A stretch of DNA of 64,000 nucleotides, from contig NZ_PPFE01000002.1 of assembly GCF_002917925.1 (NCBI RefSeq), forward strand, positions 434,001 to 498,000. Reading direction: 5' to 3'. The position numbers and the translations under genes are program-made. The first letter of the stretch is position 1; each line of letters starts with the position of its first letter. Positions 17,528 through 26,633 of this stretch are shown piece by piece. This stretch comes from Roseovarius confluentis (GTDB taxonomy: Bacteria; Pseudomonadota; Alphaproteobacteria; Rhodobacterales; Rhodobacteraceae). Under the pieces are notes generated by a model. It searched no databases and was not told the DNA's origin. It saw only the letters and a program-made list of their open reading frames with translations.

Positions 17528-18715
17528 TTATTCCGCGGCAAACCGCGTCTTGTCGGATTCCTTCAGGTGGTCCATCGCCGCTTGCGCGCCTCCAGACTGG
17601 TGCGGGACGCCGGCTTTTCCCAGCCCCATTTCAACACCGGACAGCGTTGCCATCAGCATCAGGTCGTTGAAGTCACCCAGATGCCCGATGCGGAACACCT
17701 TGTCGGCCACTTTCGACAGGCCATTGCCGAGCGAGATGTCATAGTGTTTCAGCGTTGTTGCGCGGAACGCATCGGCAGAATGCCCTTCAGGGACCATCAC
17801 CGCGGTCAGGACCCCGGATTCCTGCCCCTGCCGGGCACAGAGGACCTCGAGGCCCCATGCTCGCACCGCCGCCCGCGTCGCGGCGCCATGGCGCGCATGG
17901 CGGGCAAAGACGTTGTCCAGGCCTTCCTCGTGCAGCATGTCGATTGCTTCGTTCAGACCGTAAAGCAGGTTGGTGCCGGGCGTGTAGGGAAAATACCCCG
18001 TTGCGTTCGGCCCGACCATGTCCTGCCAGTCCCAATAGCTGCGCGGCATGGTCACAGACTTGGCATGCTCGAGCGCGCGCTCGCTCACGGCATTGAAACT
18101 CAGCCCCGGTGGAAGCATCAGCCCCTTCTGCGAGCCCGACACGCAAACATCCACCCCCCATTCGTCGAAGCGGAAGTCGATTGAGGCGAGGCCCGAGATC
18201 GAGTCGACCATCAAAAGCGCCGGATGCCCCGCCGCGTCGATCGCCTTGCGCACTTCAGCGATGGGCGAAACCGACCCCGTCGAGGTCTCGTTATGCACCA
18301 CGCAGACCGCCTTGATCTCGTGGCCCTTGTCCTCGCGCAGGCGCGCCTCGATCCGGTCGGGCTCGGCCCCGCCGCGCCAGTCGCCTTCCAGGAACTCCGG
18401 CTCCAGCCCGATCTTGCGCGCCATCTTGTTCCACAGCATCGCGAAGTGCCCGGTCTCGAACATCAGTACCTTGTCGCCGGGCGACAATGTGTTCACCAGT
18501 GCCGCCTCCCACGCGCCGGTGCCCGAGGCCGGGAAGATGAATACGTTCTGTTCGGTCTTGAAGATGCTCTTCATGCCGTCCAGCGCCCTCTTGCCGACAT
18601 CGGCAAAATCGGGACCGCGATGATCGATGGTTTGCTGTCCGATCGCCTTCAGTATCCGATCGGGAACAGCACTTGGGCCGGGGATTTGCAGGAAGTGTCT
18701 GCCAGCTTGGCGCAT
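17528..18715 (-). CDS. Class V PLP-dependent aminotransferase (serine/alanine/aspartate-glyoxylate type)
   Basis: This 395-residue fold-type I enzyme has FLQIPGPSAVPDRIL at the start, the PLP-lysine motif SGSQKGLMLPPGLSF and the C-terminal FRIGHLGDFNDL, all typical of the serine-glyoxylate and aspartate-glyoxylate aminotransferase group. It would transfer an amino group to glyoxylate or a similar 2-oxoacid. The subgroup includes BhcA of the beta-hydroxyaspartate cycle, but bhcB, bhcC and bhcD are absent here. I chose ATG 18715, with GGAGG ten bases upstream; an in-frame ATG at 18766 is possible. First gene of the aminotransferase-TRAP operon, divergent from a GntR regulator that probably controls it. 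A paralogue lies at 32311-33507. Confidence 0.88.
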   Translation of the reverse strand: MRQAGRHFLQIPGPSAVPDRILKAIGQQTIDHRGPDFADVGKRALDGMKSIFKTEQNVFIFPASGTGAWEAALVNTLSPGDKVLMFETGHFAMLWNKMARKIGLEPEFLEGDWRGGAEPDRIEARLREDKGHEIKAVCVVHNETSTGSVSPIAEVRKAIDAAGHPALLMVDSISGLASIDFRFDEWGVDVCVSGSQKGLMLPPGLSFNAVSERALEHAKSVTMPRSYWDWQDMVGPNATGYFPYTPGTNLLYGLNEAIDMLHEEGLDNVFARHARHGAATRAAVRAWGLEVLCARQGQESGVLTAVMVPEGHSADAFRATTLKHYDISLGNGLSKVADKVFRIGHLGDFNDLMLMATLSGVEMGLGKAGVPHQSGGAQAAMDHLKESDKTRFAAE

Positions 18716-18853
18716 CGCAACTTGTCCTCCGTGGCGCACGTTGGCCGACGCTAATTTGTATTGCACGAACGTAATTATGAACTCATAATTCAGTCAACAA
18801 AAAAGTTCCGCGTTCAGGATCACGCCCGGAACAGGGAGGAAAATCAGAGTTGC

Positions 18854-19110
18854 ATGCGTGAAAACAGCCGTCTTTCAAGCTGCCTGAGCGCTGCCGTCGA
18901 AGGTTCTGCAATGGCCAATGACGCGGCGCGCGCACGCTGTGCAACGGACGCATCAATCTACCAGACGTTTCCGGACGCGGTGCTTGTCCCCCGCAGCGTG
19001 AATGATATCGGGGCCATCAGGGACATCACCCGCGAAGAAGCCGTGCCGGTGCTTCCGCGCGGCGGCAGCACGCCTCGCGCTTGCCGGAGCAGGTCATCGA
19101 TCATTAGGAG
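18854..19110 (+). pseudogene. Remnant of FAD-linked oxidase (GlcD / D-lactate dehydrogenase type) N-terminus
   Basis: One frame reads CATDASIYQTFPDAVLVPR followed by SVNDIGAIRDITREEAVPVLPRGGS, matching the start of the FAD-binding domain of GlcD, D-lactate and D-2-hydroxyglutarate dehydrogenases (R-ATD-S-Y---P--VV-PR and PVLPRGGGTS). Immediately after the glycine motif the frame is lost; a shifted frame reads QVIDH, resembling the next conserved LVIDHSK, then stops. The remaining several hundred residues are missing. The fragment lies between the aminotransferase operon and the GntR gene, indicating that the locus once encoded a 2-hydroxyacid oxidase and has lost it. Confidence 0.7.
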
Positions 19111-19116
19111 GCCTTC

Positions 19117-19818
19117 ATGAGCTTGGGAGGAAATATCACCCGCCAGACCCTCCATCAGGAACTGGTTGAACGATTGCGCAACTTGATCGTGGAAGATGCC
19201 CTCAAACCGGGCGAGAAGGTGCCCGAAAAGGACCTTTGCGAAACCTTCGGCGTCTCGAGGACGCCGTTGCGCGAAGCGCTCAAGGTGCTCGGCTCCGAGG
19301 GGCTTGTCATCCTGCAGGCAAACCGGGGCGCGCGCGTTGCCGAGGTGACGCGCGCGGAGATCGAGAGCACGTTTCCCGTCATCGCGGCGCTGGAACAACT
19401 CATCGGCGAGATGGCCTGCAGCAACCTCAGCGAGGCCGAGGTCCAAGGCATCGAGAAAAGGCACGCCGCGATGGTCAGTGCATACAAAGCCGGAAATCGC
19501 AAAACCTACTTCAAGGCCAATCAGGACATCCACAACGCACTGCTGAAGGGCGCGCGAAACGATATCCTGGAACTGCACCACCGTATGCTCGGCGCACGCA
19601 TCCGCCGAGCACGGTTTATGGTCAACCTGTCGGAAGAGCGCTGGGCACAGGCGATCGAGGAGCATGAGGAGATCATGGAGAAACTTCGCAACCGCGATGC
19701 GAAAGGACTTGGACAGGTAATGAAGACGCACATGATGAACAAGTTCGCGGCGCACCTGAAGGCGTTGGGCTCTGGCGTTCTCGACGTCGACACGCCTGAA
19801 ACGCCGGCCCCGCGATGA
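19117..19818 (+). CDS. GntR family (FadR/FCD) transcriptional regulator
   Basis: The 233-residue protein has an N-terminal winged helix (about 8-75: LHQELVERLRNLIVEDALKPGEKVPEKDLCETFGVSRTPLREALKVLGSEGLV) and a helical FCD ligand domain (about 80-215) with the metal/ligand His and Asp spread over QDIHNALLKGARN and EEHEEIMEKLRNRD...KTHM. FCD regulators sense small organic acids and usually control adjacent genes. A strong AGGAGG precedes ATG 19117. It is divergent from the aminotransferase-TRAP operon and starts an overlapping run with a short ORF, enoyl-CoA hydratase and CoA-transferase, so it likely controls both. Confidence 0.92.
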   Translation: MSLGGNITRQTLHQELVERLRNLIVEDALKPGEKVPEKDLCETFGVSRTPLREALKVLGSEGLVILQANRGARVAEVTRAEIESTFPVIAALEQLIGEMACSNLSEAEVQGIEKRHAAMVSAYKAGNRKTYFKANQDIHNALLKGARNDILELHHRMLGARIRRARFMVNLSEERWAQAIEEHEEIMEKLRNRDAKGLGQVMKTHMMNKFAAHLKALGSGVLDVDTPETPAPR

Positions 19819-19955
19819 CAGCGCCACCTTCCGAACCGAAAGAGCAAGCGCCGCGCCGCCGCCACCCTCGGCCCGCCGACCTGCTCACACCCCGCATGCT
19901 GCTCGATTTCCGATCAGCAAATCCCCGTAATTCCGTGGAGACCTTCTCAAGATGA
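19815..19955 (+). CDS. Small proline/arginine-rich ORF coupled on both sides
   Basis: A 46-residue frame (starts MTAPPSEPKEQAPRRR) begins with an ATGA overlap on the GntR stop and ends with an ATGA overlap on the enoyl-CoA hydratase start. The exact four-base coupling at both ends is unusual for a chance frame. The protein is rich in Pro and Arg with no recognisable domain. It may be a real small protein, or its translation may just carry ribosomes to the next gene. It could also be chance. Confidence 0.35.
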   Translation: MTAPPSEPKEQAPRRRHPRPADLLTPRMLLDFRSANPRNSVETFSR

Positions 19956-20728
19956 CAAACGAACTTCACTCCCAGCGTCGCGACAACACGCTCTGGATCG
20001 CTTTCAACCGGCCCGAGGCGCGCAATGCCCTGACCTTCGCCATGTACGAGGAATTGGCCGACATCTGCGCCAACGTTCCGACAGACGGATCGGTGCGCGC
20101 GGTGGTCATCCACGGCGCAGGCGGCAAGGCCTTCGCGGCGGGCACGGACATGACGCAGTTCCGCGGCTTCAAGACGGCGCAGGACGCGCATGACTACGAG
20201 AACGAGATCACCCGCATCCTGACCGCCGTGGATACTTGTCCCGTGCCCACCGTGGCTGCCATCCACGGCGCTTGTACCGGCGGTGGTGCCTCGATCGCCG
20301 CGGCCTGCGACATCAGGATCGCGAGCGCGCAGCTGAAGTTCGGCTTTCCCATCGCCCGGACGCTGGGCAATTGCCTCAATGCCGGCAACCTCGCCCGCCT
20401 GAGCGAGCTAATCGGCGCCGGGCGCGTCCGCGAGATGATATTCACCGCGCGCCTGATGACCGCCGACGAAGCCCTGGCGACCGGCCTCGTTTCCGAGGTC
20501 CTTTCCGATGAAGAGGCTCTCCTGCAGCGTGCCCAAGCACTGGCCGACCACCTGGCTGACATGGCGCCGCTGACCCTGAGGGCCACGAAGGAGGCGATGC
20601 GCCGCAATCGCGAGGCGCTCGCTGTGGAGGACAAGGACCTTATCGCCATGTGCTACATGAGCGAGGATTTCAAGCACGGGCTGGAAGCCTTCCTGAACAA
20701 GACCAAACCCGAGTGGAGTGGAAAATGA
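19952..20728 (+). CDS. Enoyl-CoA hydratase/isomerase family protein
   Basis: The 258-residue crotonase-fold protein has TLWIAFNRPEARNALTFAMYEEL at the start, the first oxyanion-hole motif AFAAGTDMTQF, the second CTGGGASIAAACDIRIAS, and the C-terminal helix ending GLEAFLNKTKPEWSG, all standard for the family. Members hydrate or isomerise acyl-CoA thioesters; AAGTDMTQF resembles the carnitinyl/crotonobetainyl-CoA side of the family. The gene ends in an ATGA overlap with a class III CoA-transferase, so the pair likely activates an acid to its CoA ester and then hydrates or isomerises it. Confidence 0.9.
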   Translation: MTNELHSQRRDNTLWIAFNRPEARNALTFAMYEELADICANVPTDGSVRAVVIHGAGGKAFAAGTDMTQFRGFKTAQDAHDYENEITRILTAVDTCPVPTVAAIHGACTGGGASIAAACDIRIASAQLKFGFPIARTLGNCLNAGNLARLSELIGAGRVREMIFTARLMTADEALATGLVSEVLSDEEALLQRAQALADHLADMAPLTLRATKEAMRRNREALAVEDKDLIAMCYMSEDFKHGLEAFLNKTKPEWSGK

Positions 20729-21927
20729 GCAACCAAGGTCCCCTTGCCGGCATGAAAGTCATCGAACTGGCGCATATCATGGCCGGCCCTGCTTGCGGCA
20801 TGATGCTCGCCGACATGGGCGCCGACGTGATCAAGGTCGAAAAGCCGGACGGCGACGACAGTCGCCGTTTTCTGCCGCCCGACATCAACGGCGAAAGCGC
20901 CGCCTACCTGATGATGAACCGCAACAAGCGCGGCATCGCGCTGAACCTTAAAGAACCGGATGCTATCGCGGCCCTGCGCAGACTTCTCGAAAGTGCCGAC
21001 GTGGTGATCGAGAACTATCGCCACGACACGATGGAGCGGCTTGGTCTTGGCTATGAAAGCCTGCGCAAAAGCAATCCGAAGCTGGTCTATTGCGCAATCT
21101 CCGGGTTTGGGCGCACTGGTCCCTATGCCGAGCGTGGCGGCTTTGACCTGATCGCGCAGGGCATGTCGGGCCTGATGTCGATCACGGGCGAAGGGCCGGG
21201 CCGTCCACCGGTCAAGCCGGGCGCGCCGATTTCAGATATCACCGCTGGTTTTCTAGCGGCCCTGGGGTGCGTTTCAGCCTATTCGCATGCCCAAAAGACG
21301 GGCGAAGGACAGATGGTTGATACCTCGCTCTTCGAGGCGGGTATCTCCCTGACGTACTGGCAATCCGCAATCGCTTTCGCCACAGGCGAGTCGCCGGGCG
21401 CACTCGGTTCGGCCCATCCGCTCAACGCGCCTTACCAATCGTTCCGCACGCGCGACGGCTGGATCAATGTGGGCGCCGCCAACCAGCGCAACTGGATGCG
21501 CCTGCTCGAGATCCTCGACGCGCCCGAACTCGGCAGCGATCCCCGATTCGAGACCAACCACGCTCGTATGCAAAACCTGCAGGAGCTCGTTCCGATTCTC
21601 GAAAGCCATTTCGTACAGCAAGACACGAAAGACTGGCTGGACCGGATGGAGGCCGCGGGCCTGCCCGCGGGGCCGGTGATGACCATCTCCGAGATGCACC
21701 GCGACCCGCAGGCCCTGGCACGGGACATGATCGTGGAAACCGATCATCCGGAGGCCGGCGCGGTCAAGGCCATCGGGCTTCCGATCAAGTTCAGCGGCAC
21801 CCCGGGCGCCGTTACCATCCCGGCGCCCACGCTCGGTCAGCATGGCGCGGAAATCTTGACCGAGCATGGGTATTCGCAAGACGAGATCCGTTCGCTCGAG
21901 GGGAAAGGGGCGCTTATCGTGTCGTAG
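20725..21927 (+). CDS. Class III CoA-transferase (CaiB/BaiF/Frc family)
   Basis: The 400-residue protein shows GPLAGMKVIELAHIMAGPACGMMLADMGADVIKVE at the start, GRTGPYAERGGFDLIAQGMSGLMSITGE in the middle, and the catalytic Asp in GEGQMVDTSLFEAG. These enzymes move CoA between carboxylic acids through an aspartyl-anhydride intermediate and act as interlocked dimers. The start overlaps the preceding hydratase stop by four bases. It probably activates the acid imported by the adjacent TRAP carrier (inference). The substrate cannot be deduced. Confidence 0.92.
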   Translation: MSNQGPLAGMKVIELAHIMAGPACGMMLADMGADVIKVEKPDGDDSRRFLPPDINGESAAYLMMNRNKRGIALNLKEPDAIAALRRLLESADVVIENYRHDTMERLGLGYESLRKSNPKLVYCAISGFGRTGPYAERGGFDLIAQGMSGLMSITGEGPGRPPVKPGAPISDITAGFLAALGCVSAYSHAQKTGEGQMVDTSLFEAGISLTYWQSAIAFATGESPGALGSAHPLNAPYQSFRTRDGWINVGAANQRNWMRLLEILDAPELGSDPRFETNHARMQNLQELVPILESHFVQQDTKDWLDRMEAAGLPAGPVMTISEMHRDPQALARDMIVETDHPEAGAVKAIGLPIKFSGTPGAVTIPAPTLGQHGAEILTEHGYSQDEIRSLEGKGALIVS

Positions 21928-22089
21928 TTGCTTGATCGAGTTTGCGCTCGCTACTGGTCGCGGCAATCGCGGGTTCAGGTTTTCTTTGGGACCTTCGCCG
22001 CAATCACCAGGAATGTCCGGCAATGGGATGTACCGGCTGCTTCACCGGCAGGTTCAGCTTTGCCTGCTTCTGCCAATTGGAGAAGTAGC

Positions 22090-22260
22090 ATGGTGAAAAA
22101 AGACTTAAATGGGCTGATGTCGATCGGCATCGATATCGGCAAGGACACATTTCACATCGTGGGTTTCGATACGTCTGGGCACCGGGTTCTGCGCAAGCAG
22201 ATCAGGCCACTGACGCTGGCAGCAACTTTTGAGAAGCTGGCCGCGCTGTATTGTTGGATT
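22090..22260 (+). pseudogene. IS110 family transposase fragment (N-terminus)
   Basis: From ATG 22090 the frame reads MSIGIDIGKDTFHIVGFD and RQIRPLTLAATFEKL-like residues, the RuvC-like (DEDD) N-terminus of IS110 transposases. After about 55 residues the similarity ends and the frame drifts. Only a small piece of the element survives, next to tRNA-Cys. Confidence 0.7.
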
Positions 22261-22422
22261 TGCCAGGATTTTGTGGAGAGCGTTTTCGCCGGCGGAAACC
22301 GACGCGGTATTGCGAAAGCTGGCGGATGCCAAAAGGGGCAGAGCATGAACAAAAGTGTAAACGATACTGTAAACGCTGCTGCCTGCGCTCACGTCGAAAT
22401 ATACTAAGTCATTGATATTAAA

Positions 22423-22496
22423 TGGAGGCGAGTACCGGAATCGAACCGGTGTACACGGATTTGCAATCCGCTGCGTCACCACTCCGCCAACTCGCC
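22423..22496 (-). tRNA. tRNA-Cys (GCA)
   Basis: Read on the minus strand, this 74-nt sequence folds as a tRNA: acceptor GGCGAGT pairs with ACTCGCC, the anticodon loop ATTGCAAA carries GCA, and the T arm contains GGTTCGATTCC. CCA is encoded at the 3' end. It lies among insertion-sequence remnants. Confidence 0.95.
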
Positions 22497-22639
22497 ATCC
22501 GTGGTGGGCCGTCTGGCCTGAAATGCTTGCTTAGTGTTTCGTCGGCGCGATGTCCAGACCTCCTGTGCAAGGTCGATAAGCGATCGGATGACATCGCGAA
22601 TGGTCACGCATACGCTGGTCATGGTGATTTGGCTAAGGG

Positions 22640-22997
22640 GCAGGCCGAAAAAGCTCCTGCATCGTTCCGACCAAGGCAGCCAATACACGAAAGAACCATT
22701 TCAGCGCCTGATGGCGGATCACGGTATCATATGTTCGCCGCTCGGCGGCATGCCTTGTATACGCCTGCCCGGCAATGGATGAGCCGTTTCGTAAAAGTCC
22801 GGGACAACGCGGGGACGGAGAGCGTTTTTTTGTCGCAGAAAACAGAACGGAACAGGCGCAACGCTTACAATACCAGGAACCACGCTTGTGCATACGTCTT
22901 CGAAGACATCAAACGACTTTTCAATCCCAAGCTTCGGCACTCGACTATCGGCTATCCAAGCCCTGTCAACCTGAAGGAGCGGGCTATGAAAGCTTAA
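22640..22997 (+). pseudogene. IS3 family transposase fragment (integrase-core C-terminus)
   Basis: One frame gives LHRSDQGSQYTKEPFQRLMADHGI (rve core with Asp), and after a frameshift near 22750 another gives FVKVRDNAGTESVFLSQKTER and the terminal RLFNPKLRHSTIGYPSPVN, the usual end of IS3 orfB. The N-terminal half and clear IS ends are missing. The element is dead and marks the region as an insertion hot spot. Confidence 0.8.
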
Positions 22998-23175
22998 GTC
23001 GCCGTCCACGAAGCCGGCGGCAGACCCGTACGACAGACCTGGCTGGGGGGTGTTTTGCCGACTGTTTCCTGAACGGGGAAGGTGTGATCTGTACCGCTCG
23101 GTTTAAGCCCATTGTGAGGGGCGAGGGTTTGTGGCAAAACGTTAGGCAGGATTCTTCAACTACAGGGAAGACCAG

Positions 23176-23829
23176 ATGACCGATTTCGCCGCGCGCCGGA
23201 CCATGATGGTCGATACCCAGGTGCGCCCCTCTGATGTCACCAAGTTTCCCATCATCGACGCCATGCTGTCGGTCGCGCGTGAAGCATTCGTGCCCCGTCA
23301 CCTGAGAGAGGCGGCCTATGTCGGGGAGAATATCGACCTTGGCGGCGGTCGGGTTGCCCTGGAGCCGCGGACGCTGTCCAAGATGCTGGATGCATTGGAT
23401 ATTCGTGCCGACGAATTGGTGCTCGATCTGGGGTGTGGCTATGGATATTCATCTGCCGTTGCCGCCCGCATGGGTGAAGCCGTGGTTGCCGTCGAGGAGA
23501 TCGGGGACATGGCCGAGGAAGCCCGTGGGATCCTGTCGGAGCAGGGCTCCGACAACGTGATTGTTCACGAAGGTCCGTTGGCGGACGGTGCGGCGGAACA
23601 TGGCCCCTATGACGTGGTGATGGTTCAGGGCGCGGTCGAACACCTGCCGGAAGCGATCATTGACCAGATCAAGGAAGGCGGGCGCATCGCCTGCCTTTTC
23701 GCAGAGGGCGGACTGGGCGCGGTGCGCGTGGGCTACAAGATCGACGGAGAGATGAATTGGCGGTTTGCTTTCAATGCCGGTGCGCCCGTTCTGGCGGGCT
23801 TCGAACGGCACGCGGCGTTTACCCTATGA
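23176..23829 (+). CDS. pcm: Protein-L-isoaspartate O-methyltransferase family protein
   Basis: The 217-residue protein has the PCMT layout: [21 protein letters not shown] and [10 protein letters not shown] near the start, then SAM-binding motif [19 protein letters not shown] (about residues 79-97) and [14 protein letters not shown]. True Pcm repairs isoaspartyl residues by methylation; this shorter clade, usually beside tolC in Rhodobacteraceae, may have a different substrate. Its stop overlaps an in-frame tolC ATG by four bases, indicating coupling. Upstream are IS remnants, so its original upstream context may have been altered. Confidence 0.82.
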   Translation: MTDFAARRTMMVDTQVRPSDVTKFPIIDAMLSVAREAFVPRHLREAAYVGENIDLGGGRVALEPRTLSKMLDALDIRADELVLDLGCGYGYSSAVAARMGEAVVAVEEIGDMAEEARGILSEQGSDNVIVHEGPLADGAAEHGPYDVVMVQGAVEHLPEAIIDQIKEGGRIACLFAEGGLGAVRVGYKIDGEMNWRFAFNAGAPVLAGFERHAAFTL

Positions 23830-25289
23830 TCGGGCGAGGGCAAGCCGTGCAGAGGCCGGAAACGACAGCGAAAAACGCCCCCTTCCCGATGGTGAGGAAG
23901 TGGATGGCGGCCGGAATTCTTGTGCTGGCGGGCGCAACGGCGCTACCGGGTGCTGCGAAATCCGAGACGCTGGGTCAGGCGCTAGCCTGGGCCTATGAGC
24001 ACAGCGGCCTGCTGGAGCAGAACCGTGCGCTGTTGCGGGCGGCGGATGAGGATGTGGCGCAGGCCGTCGCCGGGTTGCGGCCGATCATCAACTGGACGGC
24101 CGACACCACGCGGGACTTCGGCGAGGGCCGGGGCAACAACCTGATCAATACCACGCGCGATGTGACGTTCAGCACCGGCGTTACGCTGGAACTGTTGCTG
24201 TTCGATTTCGGTCAGACCCGGTTCCAGATCGACGCTGCAAAGGAGACTGTCCTTGCCACGCGGCAATCGTTGCGCAGCATCGAGCAGCAGGTTTTGTTGC
24301 GGGCCGTGGCGGCCTTTTACGACGTGCAACGCAATCGCGAGTTCGTGTCGCTGCGCCAGAACAACCTGCGCCTGCTGCGGCAGGAGTTGCGGGCTGCCCG
24401 CGACCGTTTCGAAGTGGGCGAGGTGACGCGCACCGACGTGGCTCAGGCCGAAGCGCGTGTCGCCAGCACGCAAGGGGAACTGGCCCAGGCGCAGGGCAAC
24501 CTTGCGCAGGCGATCGAGGAATACATTGCCGTGGTGGGCCGGTCGCCGGGAGCGTTGCAATCTCCGCGCCAGCTGCCGAACCTGTCCGGCGGGGTCGAAA
24601 CCTCGAAGAACATCGCGGTACGCAACCATCCCGACATCCTGGAGGCACAGCGCCGGGTGGCATCGGCTGATTTGACGATCCTGGCCGCCGATGCCGCGAT
24701 GAAGCCGCGGTTTACCGCACAAGGCACGCTAGGCGTCAGCGAAAGCCTGGACAACAGCGATTACAACCGGTCGGGCAGTTTCGGGCTGAACATGCGGGCG
24801 CCGATCTACCAGGGTGGGCTGCTGAGTTCGGCCAAGCGGCAAGCGCAGGCACAGCGTGACGCGGCCCGAGGCAACCTTCACGTTGTGCGCCGCGCGGTCG
24901 TGCAGGACGTCGGCAACGCTTTTGCCATCTTGCAATCGGCCCAGGTTGTGCGTGAAGCCAGCCGTGAGCAAGTGCGCGCAGCACAAGTTGCGTTCCGTGG
25001 CGTCCGCGAAGAGGCGACGCTGGGCGCGAGGACGACGCTGGATGTGCTGAACGCCGAGCAGGAACTGCTCGACGCACGCAGCAACCTGATTTCAGCGGAT
25101 GTCGACGTGGCCATCGCGGCTTACCAGGTACTTTCGGCCATCGGCCAATTGACGGCGAAGGACCTGAACCTGAACGTGCAGACCTACGACCCGGCGGCCT
25201 ATTACAACCTGGTCAAGGATGCGCCGGTGCCGCTGAGCAAGCAGGGCAAGCAACTGGACCGGGTTCTGAAATCGCTTGGACGTAAATGA
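23826..25289 (+). CDS. tolC: TolC family outer-membrane efflux protein
   Basis: The protein has a signal peptide ([25 protein letters not shown]), then two repeats of the outer-membrane efflux domain rich in long helices: [72 protein letters not shown], and the matching second repeat [26 protein letters not shown]. It would form the trimeric outer-membrane duct of type I secretion and RND efflux. ATG 23826 overlaps the pcm stop (ATGA); ATG 23889, right at the signal peptide, is the alternative start. The length is normal for TolC. Confidence 0.93.
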   Translation: MIGRGQAVQRPETTAKNAPFPMVRKWMAAGILVLAGATALPGAAKSETLGQALAWAYEHSGLLEQNRALLRAADEDVAQAVAGLRPIINWTADTTRDFGEGRGNNLINTTRDVTFSTGVTLELLLFDFGQTRFQIDAAKETVLATRQSLRSIEQQVLLRAVAAFYDVQRNREFVSLRQNNLRLLRQELRAARDRFEVGEVTRTDVAQAEARVASTQGELAQAQGNLAQAIEEYIAVVGRSPGALQSPRQLPNLSGGVETSKNIAVRNHPDILEAQRRVASADLTILAADAAMKPRFTAQGTLGVSESLDNSDYNRSGSFGLNMRAPIYQGGLLSSAKRQAQAQRDAARGNLHVVRRAVVQDVGNAFAILQSAQVVREASREQVRAAQVAFRGVREEATLGARTTLDVLNAEQELLDARSNLISADVDVAIAAYQVLSAIGQLTAKDLNLNVQTYDPAAYYNLVKDAPVPLSKQGKQLDRVLKSLGRK

Positions 25290-25400
25290 CCGCCAAGCGG
25301 GCCCGGAGCGGCGGAAGCGCCTAAAAGGCGGCGTTCTAAAATGTTGTGCGAATATGCAGCAGCCGCTACAGTGACGCACAGGCAAGAATGGTAGTTGAGC

Positions 25401-26633
25401 ATGTCTGATCCCGTCTCGAATGCGGAAATCGAAGACGTTTTGTCTTCTATTCGTCGGCTCGTATCCGTCGACAAACCCTCTGTTTCGAAGGACGCGAGCC
25501 CTGATCGTGCAGCCGAGGCCGAGAAAGCCACGAACCATTCTCTCCAAGATCACGGGCTGCCCGATGATGCCGCGCCCGTCAAGCCGGACGAGGCTGCGCC
25601 CAAAGGCGATGCGCGGCTGGTGCTGACCCCGTCGTTCCGGGTTGAGCCAGAAGATCAGAAGGACGACGCGGACAGCGCCGAGCATGACGTGAAAGCGCCA
25701 GAGGACGAGGACCCGCAGCATCTGACGCTTGGGCAATGGCAGGTCGATCCCGAAGATGCCGAGGCTGGGGCGCTAGAGCAGTCGGATGAAGGTGACCCGG
25801 ATGACGACCACGAAACAACGCAGCCGGAGGCTCTGAGCGATCTGTCGCCCGAAGAGAGCGAGGAGTCGCCGCAGGGTGACGACGCGCAGCTGAAAGAGTG
25901 GCTGACCGCAGAGGGCGACATGGCCGCGTCCCCTGACGCTTGGCAAGACGAGAAGGAGGCGCCTGGCGACGGGCCCGAGGACCTGTCCGACGAGGATGAT
26001 GATTTCGAAGCGGCGGCGTTCGCGGAAGATGTGGATGTCGCGCCCGGTGAGGCCGGCGTTGCCGCCGAAGGCGAATGGTCCGGACGTGAGACCGTGGGCT
26101 CAGAGCTTGAGGCGCGGATCGCGGAGGTCGAGGCCGCCGTCGCCGCGCGCGATGATCAATGGGAGCCGGATGGCGCGTCCGAAGACGCCTATGCGGGGGG
26201 GCAGACTGAACCGCTGCCTTGGGAAGATCATTTAGAGGCGGCCGTGCCCGTTTTCACGTCGCGCATGATGCATAAAGAGCCGGCGGATGCCGCCCAGGAC
26301 GCGGGCGAGCCAGATGCTGACATGACCTTTGCGGAGCCGGACATGGCGTCCGGCCAGACCGCGCGCCCCGAGCCAGAGGCGGAGAAGGATGAGGGGCAGG
26401 CCTCGCACGCGCGCAAGTCCGGCACCGTCGAGGCAGAGAATGCCGGAAACGACAATAGCTGGTACCGCGAGGATACCGACGCGGTCCTGGACGAGGACGC
26501 GCTGCGCGACCTGGTGAGCGAGATCGTGCGGCAGGAATTGCAAGGCACGCTGGGTGAACGGATCACGCGCAACGTTCGGAAACTGGTACGGCGCGAAATC
26601 CACCGCGCGATGATGGGCCAGGACCTCGACTAG
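25401..26633 (+). CDS. Putative PopZ-like acidic polar-organising protein (DUF2497-like)
   Basis: The 410-residue protein has three parts. A short N-terminal helix, [16 protein letters not shown], resembles the start of PopZ/DUF2497 proteins. A long middle (about 30-350) is highly acidic and rich in Pro, Glu and Asp with no domain, like the disordered PED region of Caulobacter PopZ. A C-terminal helical segment, [33 protein letters not shown], resembles the oligomerisation end. PopZ organises the cell pole and binds ParB. The gene follows tolC; its stop shares CTAG with the convergent cobQ stop. The assignment rests on layout and end motifs, and the middle is several times longer than in PopZ (177 residues in Caulobacter). 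Confidence 0.55.
   Translation: MSDPVSNAEIEDVLSSIRRLVSVDKPSVSKDASPDRAAEAEKATNHSLQDHGLPDDAAPVKPDEAAPKGDARLVLTPSFRVEPEDQKDDADSAEHDVKAPEDEDPQHLTLGQWQVDPEDAEAGALEQSDEGDPDDDHETTQPEALSDLSPEESEESPQGDDAQLKEWLTAEGDMAASPDAWQDEKEAPGDGPEDLSDEDDDFEAAAFAEDVDVAPGEAGVAAEGEWSGRETVGSELEARIAEVEAAVAARDDQWEPDGASEDAYAGGQTEPLPWEDHLEAAVPVFTSRMMHKEPADAAQDAGEPDADMTFAEPDMASGQTARPEPEAEKDEGQASHARKSGTVEAENAGNDNSWYREDTDAVLDEDALRDLVSEIVRQELQGTLGERITRNVRKLVRREIHRAMMGQDLD

Noticed and set aside
17528-18715. Beta-hydroxyaspartate cycle (bhcABCD)
   Set aside because: Only a BhcA-like aminotransferase is present; the dehydratase, aldolase and iminosuccinate reductase genes are missing.
22105-22482. Minus-strand frame across IS110 remnant and tRNA-Cys
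   Set aside because: It runs antisense to the transposase fragment and through the tRNA, so it is a shadow frame.
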